64,000 nt of DNA. Source: Chloroflexi bacterium TSY. Lineage in GTDB: Bacteria; Chloroflexota; Anaerolineae; Caldilineales; Caldilineaceae. Of the stretch, positions 8,811 through 18,860 are shown in pieces (the stretch's first letter is position 1; each line of letters begins with the position of its first letter). The DNA is taken from positions 1 through 64,000 of the forward strand of contig JAHBNG010000081.1 in the NCBI GenBank assembly GCA_019217005.1. Reading direction: 5' to 3'. The notes below the pieces were generated by a model. The model was not told where the DNA came from, did not search any database, and saw only the letters and a list, made by a program, of their open reading frames with translations. A program made the position numbers and the translations under genes.

Positions 8811-9070
8811 AATCATCGAGGCCCTGACGGATGAAGATCTGGACTTTCTCTGCATGGATTACTTTCCTCGCGTTTTCGAGCAGTTCTCATCGGGAATGAG
8901 TAAAACTCATAAGACTCAACGCCTGCTTGAGTATTGTTTAAGGCACATTCAGTTTCCACACCTGTTTGAACTAATTAAGAGCATCAATTGCAATAAGTTC
9001 GCCGAATACGAGGATATGCTGACTAAGCAAGACAATTCATCTGATGATCAACAGCGTATCATCGAAAAGA
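8811..9070 (+). pseudogene. Effector-associated (death-like) domain, severed 3' part of the caspase gene
   Basis: Reads IIEALTDEDLDFLCMDYFP then a second helix set (MSKTHKTQRLLEYCLRH), the pattern of effector-associated domains that bring caspases and other effectors to their partners. It has no start codon of its own; the apparent ATG/TTG lies inside the MITE. The ancestral frame continues from KIRRL of the caspase half. The 3' end is lost where an IS begins at 9071, so at least the C-terminus is missing. Assignment to a particular EAD class is not attempted. Confidence 0.65.
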
Positions 9071-10555
9071 CTTTACTTTCTGGTAAAGGCTTGAGTGACA
9101 AAGGGCAAACCGAAAGGGGCGGAAAAAAGAATCCACCCTGAAAAAACGGGATAAAATGTAAAAATAGTGCTCGGCTAGTTTAAGCAGCGGCATTGAGGCG
9201 GCGATGAGCGAGAACGCCTTTAGGGAAATGGTGTGAAACCGAGGCCTTTTTCCGAAAGTCAGGGTCGAGTTGGTCAGGAGTTGGAAAAAGAGCACTCGAG
9301 AGAACACGGCGCAGCCTGCCGGGAGTGGATTGAGGCTCTCGATCCCAGTAGCCAGTCGGTATGGGAGGAAGAGAAGCGGCTAAATGGGAAAGAAGATTGC
9401 CAGCAAGCAGCCCCAGTTCAGGTAAGCGGAAACAAGCCTCATCGGCATGAACAAATTGACGATGTAAGCCAATCATCTGCTTGGAAGCCAAGGGGGGATG
9501 TTCAACAGGCCAGCGTTCCAGGTAGACAAGATAAATGGTTTCAGGCTGCAAAGTCATAACGGTCGCCAAAACCAAAGGTGTGTTGTAGGCCGGATCCTGA
9601 ATGACGTAAATCGAGTAGGTACGGTTGGCTGTATCCACCTTGGTTGTTCTGGGGACGAGATTGTGCCATGCTTGATAGCAAATCAGGCGACCACTATAGA
9701 GAAAGCGACCAGACGAGTCCGGAGTTGTAGCCTCGAGTCGCTTTCCCTTATAGCTGCGAGAGAGCGGACGCACAATATCACCATATTCAGGTGGTCTGCC
9801 TTTTTCTTTGCGTTTGGGGAACTCATTGCGGCGCACTGTGCAGTTAATGGCTTCCGCAGGACAAATCGGTCTATGCCGCTTTCTAGCATTTCTCTGATTG
9901 TAAACCCGGCATCGACCACCGCCACTTCGTCTGACTCCAGTGATTTCTTCGTCTCTGTCAGCAGCTTTTTCCGAAACTCACTTTCCTTTGTTCCAACCGT
10001 GCATCTCATGATTGCCTTGAGCAGTGGCACTCGCTTCCCGCCTATCTCCCCCGAGCTTATCATCACTCCAAAGATGAGCGCGGGCAATGCCCGACGAGCC
10101 GTTGAGTTATAGAGTCGGTTCACTTTCCCTTGCAGCTTCGGTCGCCAGAACCCTGTGATATCTATGCTTTTCACTCGGTACCCTTCTAACTTTTTTGCCT
10201 CCCATTCCCCTTTCCACGACCCCAGCAGACTTGTGATATCCCATGATCCATATCGAAAGCTCCACCAGCTTCGCCGGAGCTCCTCATCTTCAAACCCGCT
10301 TTCTTTCAATGCGCTATGGATTGCTCCTCGACTTTTCAGAAACGACCCATTCAGCATTGCCCACATCAGACGCATTACATTTACGTTTGTTCCCATCGGC
10401 GTTACTTGCAATACATTCATCAGTACTGCTATAGTTATTTCTGGCGCGGTTAGCATTCCTTCCTCCTTTTTGGGTTCTCTACCTTTAGGATGAACTGCTA
10501 ACCGCTTTTTGTCACATTTCTCACCTCATCTCTTTTCTTTTACCAGAAAGTAAAG
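9071..10555. mobile_element. IS element copy 1 (1485 bp), no target duplication
   Basis: Termini CTTTACTTTCTGGTAAA at both ends as inverted repeats. It is closely similar to the copy at 12807-14308 but lacks an 18-bp internal stretch. The flanks (AAAGA left, TTATC right) do not match, unlike copy 2. Left and right neighbours are both truncated genes, so this copy marks a deletion or recombination junction. Confidence 0.9.
9180..10456 (-). pseudogene. DDE transposase, frameshifted (copy 1)
   Basis: Starts with MLTAPEITIAVLM at 10456 behind a GGAGGAAGG ribosome site. Likely catalytic acidic residues lie in SIDITGFW, AVVDAGF and YLERWPVEHP. A one-base loss near 9860 (compare the same site in copy 2) shifts the frame after FVLR. 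The second half, from about 9836 down, continues in another frame to 9180. It looks IS4-like in architecture (single ORF, internal DDE), but I do not assign a family firmly. It cannot make active transposase alone. Confidence 0.8.
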
Positions 10556-11411
10556 TTATCTAAGTCTTCGCAATTTTAGTCGGGTATTGGCCAGTAGCAA
10601 GATTGAATTACCTCTGGAGAAGGATCTACAGAATCAAGCTTTGTCCAATCAATATGAAATGGTATTACAGACCCTAAAAAGCAAGAAATTAAAGGCGGAT
10701 CAGCCGGCCGTGTTGCTCGGGCACTTTTCCGTTGCCGGAGCAAAACTCAGGCTGGAGAGCGATCAAGCGCAACAAAGCTATGCCGGATTCGAGACTTCCT
10801 ACGCCCGAGAGCTTTCTGTTAGCCGCGAAGCTCTACTGGCCAGTGACCAGGTTCCACAATATAACGCCCTGGGACATATCCATTTGGCCCAGTCTGTACC
10901 AGAAACTATCGCGCCAACCTATTACGCCGGCGCGCCCGATTACTTTGAACGTGGTGAGGAGAACTATCAGCCTCAAGTTTTGCTCGTTGATGTGCCTTCG
11001 AAGGGAGAAGTTAATGTTGAACCGATTTTACTCAAACAAGTGACCCCCTTTATCGCCGAAACGATTACGAACCGATCCGAGTTACAGGCTTTGGTTGAAA
11101 ATTTGGGTGCCTCCGTATGTCAACGTGCTTTGGGTGACTTGATCATCAAGGTAGGCGATATTGCTGACTATGCCCCGTTGCGGGATGAGGCTTATAGCGT
11201 TTTTCCGCGATTAAAGGAAGCTAATACAGTTCAAGCCGAAACGCCAGAGCCCCCCCTTCTTAAGTTCGAGACCACTGACGATTACGCCCAAATAGCCAAT
11301 CCAGCGACAATGTTCGAGGATTACTTCAATCAAAACTTTGCTGCAGAGGATATTCCGTCACTACAGCAAGCTCTGGATACGATTATGCAGGAGTTAATTC
11401 ATGAGAATTGA
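10556..11411 (+). pseudogene. sbcD: SbcD/Mre11 nuclease, 5'-truncated
   Basis: The open frame starts at the IS junction (SYLSLRNFSR...) and runs to TGA 11409-11411. It matches the second half of SbcD: the LLGHFSVAGAKL segment, the GHIHLAQ histidine motif and the C-terminal cap region. The N-terminal phosphoesterase motifs (D-x-H, GD-x-x-D, GNH) are absent, so the metal-dependent nuclease cannot be active. A possible TTG start at 10587 would make only this fragment. The stop overlaps the sbcC start (11401) by 11 bases, as in normal sbcDC operons. The missing part was probably lost in the same deletion that trimmed the caspase-EAD gene. Confidence 0.8.
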
Positions 11412-12806
11412 TCGTCTTGAACTTGAAAATTGGATGAGTTATCCTCGTCGCTGGCCCGATATGGAAGGACTATCTGGGTCGACTGAAATAGTCCCTACTA
11501 TTGAACTAACGACAGAGTCCTTAACCCTGGTTGCTGGTGAGAATGGTGCCGGCAAAAGCGCCATTTTAGAAGCAATCTGTTATGCGCTGTTCGCCAAGTA
11601 TCCTCGGGGTGATAAAAATGCCGACGCTATTCGTAGTGGGGAGAAAGAAGCTCAAGTAAAACTGTATTTTTCTTTACCAACAGACAAAGATAATACACAA
11701 TATTGTGTTGAACGTTTACTAAAAAGTAATAGCGCCAATGCCACGCTCAAACAAATTACAAATGACGGTTCTGAAACTGTGGTGGAAACGCGCCAAGCCC
11801 CTGTAACCAACTACATCGAAAAACTTTTGCAGGGCGCAACCTATGATGCTTTTGTCTCGACAGTTTTCTTAAGGCAAGAAGAGGCCGGAAAATTCATGAA
11901 TTTGGGCGCGAATCAACAGCGAAAACAACTCTTGATGTTGTGTCGCTTAGAAATTTATGAGCAGATTTACAGAAAAGCGAAAACCTTACGGGAGCAGTAC
12001 GATCGTAAAGTTACCGATTCGGAAATAAGATTTGAAGAAGTTAAATACGCCACTGAAGATTATCTAGTAAGCCATCGCGAGAAAACAGAACAGTTAAGGG
12101 AAGGCCAAACTGAATTACGGAGGCAAGAGAAAGCCGCAACTGAACAGCTCAAAGCTGTTAGGCAAGTAAGCACTTTGAGGGATGAAATTCTTAAATTACA
12201 GCAAACCCGTGAAGAATGGGAGGCTATTCTCAAGCAAGCTGATCAGATACGATACGCTACAAAGTGGATTGCAGCTTGGGACCGAGTTAGATACACTCTT
12301 GCTGAGGCGCTTAAAACTCACGAACGAATAGTCGATCGTAATGGAAAGATTGAACAATCCGCGGCAGAATTAGAGGATGCTAACGAAACAGTCGATAATC
12401 TGACAAAGCCCCATGGAGACCTGGAGGGTCAATATTCGACAGTAACTCAAACGCTTAACGCCCTTCGAGATGAATTGCCCACACTTATCGAAGAAGAGCA
12501 AACTACTAAAAATATATTTCATGAGACCAAAGAAGCCAAAACCCTGGATGAGCAGATTACTCGCCTCGAAGATGAGCAGTCAGAACGACAAAAGCAACTG
12601 GCAAATTTTGAGACTGTCAAACAAGACCACCAATACGCCGCTTTACTCAAGCAATCTCAAACAGCTCTGAATTATACCCTTAATAAGTTAAGTGATGCCC
12701 AAATCGAACTGGATACTGCCACAGCAGAGGATGTAGGGGCTAATCAAGCTGACCAAGCTGTTGACAAACTCCGCCAAACATTACCCGATAAACAGACCTC
12801 GTTAAC
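11401..12806 (+). pseudogene. sbcC: SbcC/Rad50 ATPase, N-terminal half (IS-interrupted)
   Basis: Rad50-type SMC-like ATPase that works with SbcD on DNA ends and hairpins. Walker A GENGAGKS at residues 46-53, the Q-loop region with VFLRQEEAGKF, then a long coiled coil. The gene is split by an IS at 12807 with TTAAC duplicated. Removing the IS gives QTSLTKLTEESG in frame. Without the IS and a later 23-bp duplication the gene would be 1065 codons, normal for SbcC. The hybrid ORF ends a few codons into the IS at 12822. Confidence 0.88.
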
Positions 12807-14308
12807 CTTTACTTTCTGGTAAAGGCTTGAGTGACAAAGGGCAAACCGAAAGGGGCGGAAAAAAGAATCCACCCTGAAAAAACGGGATAAAATGTAAAAA
12901 TAGTGCTCGGCTAGTTTAAGCAGCGGCATTGAGGCGGCGATGAGCGAGAACGCCTTTAGGGAAATGGTGTGAAACCGAGGCCTTTTTCCGAAAGTCAGGG
13001 TCGAGTTGGTCGGGAGTTGGAAAAAGAGCACTCGAGAGAACGCGGCGCAGCCTGCCGGGAGTGGCTTGAGGCTCTCGATCCCAGTAGCCAGTCGGTATGG
13101 GAGGAAGAGAAGCGGCTAAATGGGAAAGAAGATTGCCAGCCAGCAGCCCCAGTTCAGGTAAGCGGAAGCAAGCCTCATCGGCATGAACAAATTGACGATG
13201 TAAGCCAATCATCTGCTTGGAAGCCAAGGGGGGATGTTCAACAGGCCAGCGCTCCAGAGAAAAGATAAATGGTTTCAGCTTGTAAAGCCATGACGGTCGC
13301 CAGAACCAAAGGTGTGTGATAAGCAGGATCCTGAAAGACGTAAATCGAATAGGTGCGGTTGGCTGTATCCACCTTGGTTGTCCTGGGGACGAGATTGTGC
13401 CATGCTTGATAGCGAATCAGGCGACCACTATAGACAAATTGACCAAACGAGTCTGGAGTTGTGGCCTCGAGTCGCTTTCCCCTATAGCATCGAGAGAGCG
13501 GACGCACAATATCACCATATTCGGGTGGTCTGCCTTTTTCCTTACGTTCGGGTAACTCATTGCGGCGCGCTGTGCAGTTAATCGCTTCCCGAAGGACAAA
13601 TCGGTCGACGTCGCTTTCTAGCATTTCTCTGATTGTAAACCCGGCATCGACCACCGCCACTTCGTCTGACTCCAGTGATTTCTTGGTCTCTTTCAGCAGC
13701 TTTTTCCGAAACTCACTTTCCTTTGTGCCTACCTCGCATCTCATGATTGCCTTGAGCAGTGGCACTCGTTTCCCGCCTATCTCCCCCGAGCTTATCATCA
13801 CTCCAAAGATGAGCGCGGGCAATGCCCGACGAGCCGTTGAGTTATAGAGTCGGTTCACTTTCCCTTGCAGCTTCGGTCGCCAGAACCCTGTGATATCTAT
13901 GCTTTTCACTCGGTATCCTTCTAACTTTTTTGCCTCCCATTCCCCTTTCCACTCCACTTCTTCTTGCCACGATGAGAGCAGGCTTGCAATATCCCATGAT
14001 CCATATCGAAAGCTCCACCAGCTTCGCCGGAGCTCCTCATCTTCAAACCCGCTTTCACTCAATCCACTATGGATTGCTCCTCGACTTTTCAGAAACGACC
14101 CATTCATCATCGCCCACATCAGACGCATTACATTTACGTTTGTTCCCACCGGCGTTACTTGCAATACATTCATCAGTACTGCTATAGTTATTTCTGGCGC
14201 GGTTAGCATTCCTTCCTCCTTTTTGGGTTCTCTACCTTTAGGATGAAACGCTAACCGCTTTTTGTCACATTTCTCACCTCATCTCTTTTCTTTTACCAGA
14301 AAGTAAAG
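12807..14308. mobile_element. IS element copy 2 (1502 bp) inside sbcC
   Basis: The same inverted termini as copy 1, flanked by TTAAC (12802-12806 and 14309-14313), a clean 5-bp target duplication. It carries one transposase gene in reverse orientation. It has an 18-bp stretch absent from copy 1, which adds six residues (around QEEVEW). Confidence 0.92.
12916..14209 (-). pseudogene. DDE transposase, frameshifted near its C-terminus (copy 2)
   Basis: Intact from MLTAPEITIAVL at 14209 to about 13255. There a two-base loss relative to copy 1 (AGCGCTCCAGAGAAAAG against AGCGTTCCAGGTAGACAAG) shifts the frame just before the YLERWPVEHP catalytic segment. The C-terminal part continues in another frame down to 12916. 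Copies 1 and 2 carry different single lesions, so each was once functional, or they were complementary halves of a recently active element. Confidence 0.8.
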
Positions 14309-14313
14309 TTAAC

Positions 14314-16072
14314 AAAACTTACAGAAGAATCAGGGAGTCTTCGGGGAACTGAGAATAATCTTAGCGGCCAGATTGAAGGTTTAATGGAAAAAATCAAAAA
14401 CCGCTCCGATGCCATTGAGGCCGGCAGATGTCCGACCTGTGGCCTTGATCTAACAGGTGCAGTTGGCAAACATGTGCATACCGATGCCGAGAATCTGGAG
14501 CAGCAGCTTGAGGCTGCCAAAGAGTCATTACAGGCGACAAGTGAATTATTGCAATCGACGAATTCTGAAATTGAAACTTTGGAAACTGACCTCTCTGACA
14601 CGGAAGAGCAAATAAAAGAATTGGAGCGTGAGACAAAATCAGCACGAATAACTGCTAAAGGCGCCAGAGAAAAGGCTATTGTGACACAAAGGGAGGCCAA
14701 TTATCACTGGCAAACACACTTAGAAACCTGGCAAGAGGTAGTTGCCCCTGATTGGTTAACAATTCCATCGGAAGAGGTGAAAAGTCGCCTTGAAGGGGAA
14801 CTTACTCAATTGAAAGATATTGACCAAGAGCACCAAAGGTTGGTTGGCGTCCAGGCTAAGTTTGAGTCAGAGGCTGGTGTACTGGAGGGAAACAAAACTT
14901 GTCGAGCCAATCTGTCTGCACAATCGCCTGTATCTGAGTCTGATCTAGTGGAGCTCGACCAAGCATGGCAAGAAGCTCAAATAGATTTGAAGGCAAAGCA
15001 AGACGAGCGCAAATTACTCGACGACAAGGTGAAATCTTTAAAGAAGCAGGTTGCCGACTCAAAAACAGAACTTGAAAATGCAAAGCAAGAAGCGGGTCGA
15101 ATTGAGAAACACTTAAATGATCTTAAAGCATCTCAACAGACCGACCAAGAGGGTCTGTCCAGGGCCAAAGCGACACTTCAAGATGAGAAGGAAAGCTGTC
15201 GAAGGCAATTTCCAGATTTAGCCAAAGAATTACTTCTGGCAATTGATGATACTGAGGCTCACACACGTCTGGCAGAGAACGTAGATGATTATTCCGAGAT
15301 TGCCAATAGGCTTGAGCAATTGGAAACAGCCAAAACCGAGTCCGCCGAAGCAAAAACGGCCATAAAATTGAAGCAATCTGAACTGGATGACCTGTCACAG
15401 AAATTTGGTGATATTTCAGAGGAAGTTGCGTCGAAAAATCTGGAAGATCTTCAAGCCAAGTTAGGCCAACTGGGTGAGGAAGTGCTAGAAGCCAACCGGC
15501 AACTTGGCCAGATTGAAGCTCATCACCAACAACGTGAAACGATTGAGCCTCAATTACACGAGGCAAAAAAGACACGTTGGGCTTATCGCCAAATAGAGGA
15601 AGCGCTCTTTCCTGGCACTGGTCGAAAAGTACCTGGTCCGTTGCAGGCCCAAATTACCGAAAAGTTAATTGAAAGCATCGGTCAAGAAGCCAGTCGGATT
15701 TTGGAGAACCTAGGCTGGCATATGGCTGTGAAGTACAGTAAACAGTCTGGCTTCACCGTCCATGACCGTACTTTGGGGGTCAGCCGAACGTATAAGGAAT
15801 TCAGTGGTGGTGAACGCTTTGCCGTCGCTATTGCCGTGGCTATGGCCGTGGGACGAGTAACTCACGGCGCAGGTAACATTCGCTGCCTGTTTATCGACGA
15901 AGGGTTTGGTGCTTTGGATACCAAAAACAGGGGTAGAATTATTAACGAAGCCATCGGCAAGCTCATCGAGAACCAATGGCGTGATCAAGTAGTGGTAATT
16001 ACGCACCTGGAGGATGTAAAAGGTTATTTTCCCCACCGTATTGAGTTAGTGCGTAAAACCGTATTGAGTTAG
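14314..16072 (+). pseudogene. sbcC: SbcC/Rad50 ATPase, C-terminal half
   Basis: Contains the zinc-hook motif CPTCGLDL (a CxxC, around 14429) that dimerises Rad50 arms, the returning coiled coil, the ABC signature FSGGERFAVA and Walker B CLFIDEGFGALD. The only ATG that could restart translation is 14384, which would give a headless protein. A 23-bp tandem duplication at 16035-16080 replaces the native C-terminus (DDSSFLAPPVEELI) with TVLS and a stop. The ancestral stop would overlap the next ATG as TAATG at 16123-16127. Confidence 0.88.
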
Positions 16073-16080
16073 TGCGTAAA
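16035..16080. repeat. 23-bp exact tandem duplication at the sbcC 3' end
   Basis: Units at 16035-16057 and 16058-16080 are identical (each starts ACCGTATTGAG and ends GTGCGTAAA). As 23 is not a multiple of three, the duplication shifts the frame and truncates SbcC, and it uncouples SbcC from the next gene. Confidence 0.95.
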
Positions 16081-16124
16081 GATGACAGTTCATTTCTAGC
16101 CCCGCCGGTCGAGGAGTTGATCTA

Positions 16125-17195
16125 ATGGGTGATCTTCGGTGCAAAAATTTATTGTCAATTTTTAATGCTGTACCCTACGAAGTACCGCCACTTCCCGATG
16201 AAATGACCTCCTTTGGAGATGAGGACGTTCTTCTGCATGTAACGGCAGATGTCAACTTAGATTACGAAGTGCCACGTGATGATTGGCAAGCAATCGCGAC
16301 TACATCTACCCAAGCTTTTGACAATCGGCTACCTCGAGCTTTTGTGGATGGTGCCGTGAGCAGTGTAGAGATTGCCGGCAGTGTTCAAGATAATATGGGA
16401 TATGCACGTTCTATTCGGGCTGGACAGATGGGAGCAGGGGCCATTAATCTGGATACGCCTACCCGGTCAAAGATTTCTTGTAACTACGTTCTAGCCGCAA
16501 CAACCACGGGCTACACCTCAGCACAAATCCGTCCCTTAAGGAAAGAACTAAGTAATCAAACTAATCCTTTTGATTTAATCATCTGGGAGGCTGCCAGTGA
16601 CTCCTATTTCAAGAGTCAAGAAGAACGTGATTTTGCCGTACACGATGTTACAGTAGTTCGTAACCGTCTGCGCCGGCGGATTACTGATGTGATGCTGGAA
16701 CGAGAACAAGAGTTGGTCCAAGACTTACAGGTTCCAGTGTATGTCGATGGTCGCTATGTTGATCATTTGCCGGCGACAGATGACCAACTGGTTATGGGTG
16801 TGATCAAATCGATGCGGCGCCGTTATCTCGATATTCCGCGAATGCAGATTCTCTACAATCTAAAAGTGGGAGAACGAACTCCCGGCTTCGAAACAGTAGC
16901 CCAGAATACAAGGGTGGTGTCTTTCTACGCTCGCATTTCTTCAGTCTTGGGGGGGGCTACTAACGGCCTAGTTCGAGTTGAATTAGGTAAAGCCCATTTT
17001 GAAAATTATCAGCAGCAAGATTGGGCATTATTGAATTCAATTGCTGCTCATCTTACTCAACTTTGTACTAAAGATTCTGCCTATAGGCTCAGTGCCGTAA
17101 CCGTAGAACCCATCAAGGTTATTGAGGATAGAATTCAACGCTTGTTTCATCCGCTAGAGCGAGTATCGATGAGGGCGTTGAATGTGTTGAGATAA
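16125..17195 (+). CDS. NurA-like nuclease domain protein
   Basis: 356 aa, third gene of the sbcD-sbcC operon. Motif AFVDGAVSSVEIAG near residue 74 fits the first acidic motif of NurA (a Mn-dependent 5'-3' nuclease), and the C-terminal acidic and helical segments are compatible. In archaea Mre11, Rad50, HerA and NurA form one operon for DNA-end resection, and some bacteria use related sets in genome maintenance or phage defence. HerA is missing here and could have been in the deleted segment upstream. Start ATG 16125 overlapped the ancestral sbcC stop (TAATG). The assignment rests on one motif and context. Confidence 0.55.
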   Translation: MGDLRCKNLLSIFNAVPYEVPPLPDEMTSFGDEDVLLHVTADVNLDYEVPRDDWQAIATTSTQAFDNRLPRAFVDGAVSSVEIAGSVQDNMGYARSIRAGQMGAGAINLDTPTRSKISCNYVLAATTTGYTSAQIRPLRKELSNQTNPFDLIIWEAASDSYFKSQEERDFAVHDVTVVRNRLRRRITDVMLEREQELVQDLQVPVYVDGRYVDHLPATDDQLVMGVIKSMRRRYLDIPRMQILYNLKVGERTPGFETVAQNTRVVSFYARISSVLGGATNGLVRVELGKAHFENYQQQDWALLNSIAAHLTQLCTKDSAYRLSAVTVEPIKVIEDRIQRLFHPLERVSMRALNVLR

Positions 17196-17713
17196 TCCGT
17201 TTTTTGGATCAAAGGTAAATTAAGGGTTCATGCCGCCCAACACCCGCTGCAGCTGACTGGGCTCCGCCCGAGAAACCGAGGCTCCGATTTCACGCGAGTC
17301 TGGCTTGAAATGGTTCGAACCCGCCATCTCCGCCCGGCCGTTGAGCTCCATCAGTTGGCTGGCTTGTAATCGTTACAAACAAACTTAAGGGCCGCCGCTC
17401 GTTTCATTTCGATATGGAGCAGATGTTCCCTCTCGTAGTGGAACAAACACACATGCTCGACAGGAGTTGACGGCCATTTAGTCACTACAGGGAGCGGTCT
17501 AACCTGTGGATGATGCCGACTACGTTTGCCCAGCACAAATCTAGGGTTCGTTGCATTTGTGACGTGTCTTGTGGTGAGGTTGGTTTTGCAAGCTCGTTAG
17601 GCGGCTTATGCGCAAGCTGTTAGGGCGCGTCACAGCAGTTGCGCCGCTCTGCCCAAGAATCGTCTTCGACGCATGGTAAAAAATTCTATCCGTAAACAAC
17701 GAGGCTGAATAGA
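17196..17713. other. 518-bp intergenic region with attC-like sites
   Basis: No gene seen. GCCCAAC (17235-17241) and GTTGAGC (17340-17346) match the integron simple-site consensus RYYYAAC...GTTRRRY about 110 bp apart. A second GTTAGGC core is at 17596-17602. The text between is G/C-rich and partly self-complementary. Chance occurrence is possible because each heptamer is degenerate. Confidence 0.35.
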
Positions 17714-18451
17714 ATGAAGGGCTTCTTCACTAATTCCAAGAACGGTCGTGGACTACTTGCAATTTGCGTCATGCTTCTTGCTCTCTACTTCCTGGTTCCG
17801 TTAAGAACAATCATGGATTACGACGTTGTTGATGGGTGGAGCTACGGATTCATTTATCGTATCTTGATCATCTTTCTTTTGGCTCTTGGCTTCAGCCACG
17901 CGATCGCCTGGATCTATCAGCCTATTCGAAAGCCAATCATCCGCGGAATCGAGTATGTGTATTTTAGCATCAGCTTTGTCTCTCTCATTCTTATAGTATC
18001 CTCGAACACACAAGAACACGCCAAGTTTGCGGTCATATACCATGAACAAGAACTCGCAGGATTGTCAATTTACCATGATGAGATCAGTGCCGCAGACAGT
18101 ACCAAGTATGAAGAGATGCGAAATTGGGCATTCAATACAATCGATGCGCTCGAGAGGGATGACCTGCAAAAGCTTGAGAAGATGTACGAGCTAGAACCAA
18201 GACCTCACCGTCGATGGGGGATTCTCTGGTGGAAAGATGAGGTTGAATCTCATGAGGAATTTTACGACGAGTTACACTCTCTTCACAAGATTGTATATCA
18301 CCGGTTGCAACTCGAGCGACAGGGAAAACTCGCTGAAAAAGATGCACTTGACGTCAACCGAGTAAGGATTGTCTACTGGCCTTTTTTGCTTGCAGTGGCG
18401 ATTGCACTCCGCCTTACGAAGGTGACCATCGATTTCATCTGGAGTGAGTAA
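17714..18451 (+). CDS. Four-helix membrane protein, unknown
   Basis: 245 aa, not recognised. Hydrophobic segments at about residues 13-31, 44-66 and 78-97 and again at 222-238 predict four membrane spans. Between them is a ~120-residue soluble, highly charged region (DALERDDLQKLEKMYELE, HEEFYDELHSLHKIVYHRL), probably helical. Start ATG 17714. No partner gene is adjacent, and attC-like sequence lies upstream. It is the kind of orphan membrane protein often carried in gene cassettes, but no function can be inferred. Confidence 0.55.
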   Translation: MKGFFTNSKNGRGLLAICVMLLALYFLVPLRTIMDYDVVDGWSYGFIYRILIIFLLALGFSHAIAWIYQPIRKPIIRGIEYVYFSISFVSLILIVSSNTQEHAKFAVIYHEQELAGLSIYHDEISAADSTKYEEMRNWAFNTIDALERDDLQKLEKMYELEPRPHRRWGILWWKDEVESHEEFYDELHSLHKIVYHRLQLERQGKLAEKDALDVNRVRIVYWPFLLAVAIALRLTKVTIDFIWSE

Positions 18452-18860
18452 CAATCTGATGATTCTATCCTGTTGCTTAGCGCTAAACTCTGCCGCCAAA
18501 CGGTCGCTGACCAAATCACTCTTGGGATTCAGTTTGTTCATGGAGTTTCAGGCTTCGGGTCCGTGATGTGAGTGGACTTGGCGCTCTCGTTTGGTTCGTG
18601 ATATTGCCCAGGGCAGCGTTCTCGGGTCAATGCCATCTTCGCGCCAACATGGCATTGAGAGGGACGGCGGGGTGATCTCGGCTTTTTCGTTGCTTCTTCT
18701 GTCGAAATTTGTCAGGTTAGCGCCCGCCCCGCTCATTTCAGCGTTGGCTCGCTTCTTGAGTTAATGAAGTGTTGGATTGTAATATTGTTCGTTGACGAAT
18801 AGAAACAAATGTTCTATCATGTTGCTGTATTGAGCTAGAAAATTGATAGGGGAATTAATC
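18452..18860. other. 409-bp intergenic region
   Basis: No coding sequence convinces. The stretch at about 18560-18760 is G/T-rich with short inverted segments (GCCAACATGGC at 18640-18650) and resembles the degenerate text at 25800-26200. The last 100 bases are AT-rich and probably hold the promoter of the DUF5131 gene. Confidence 0.35.
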
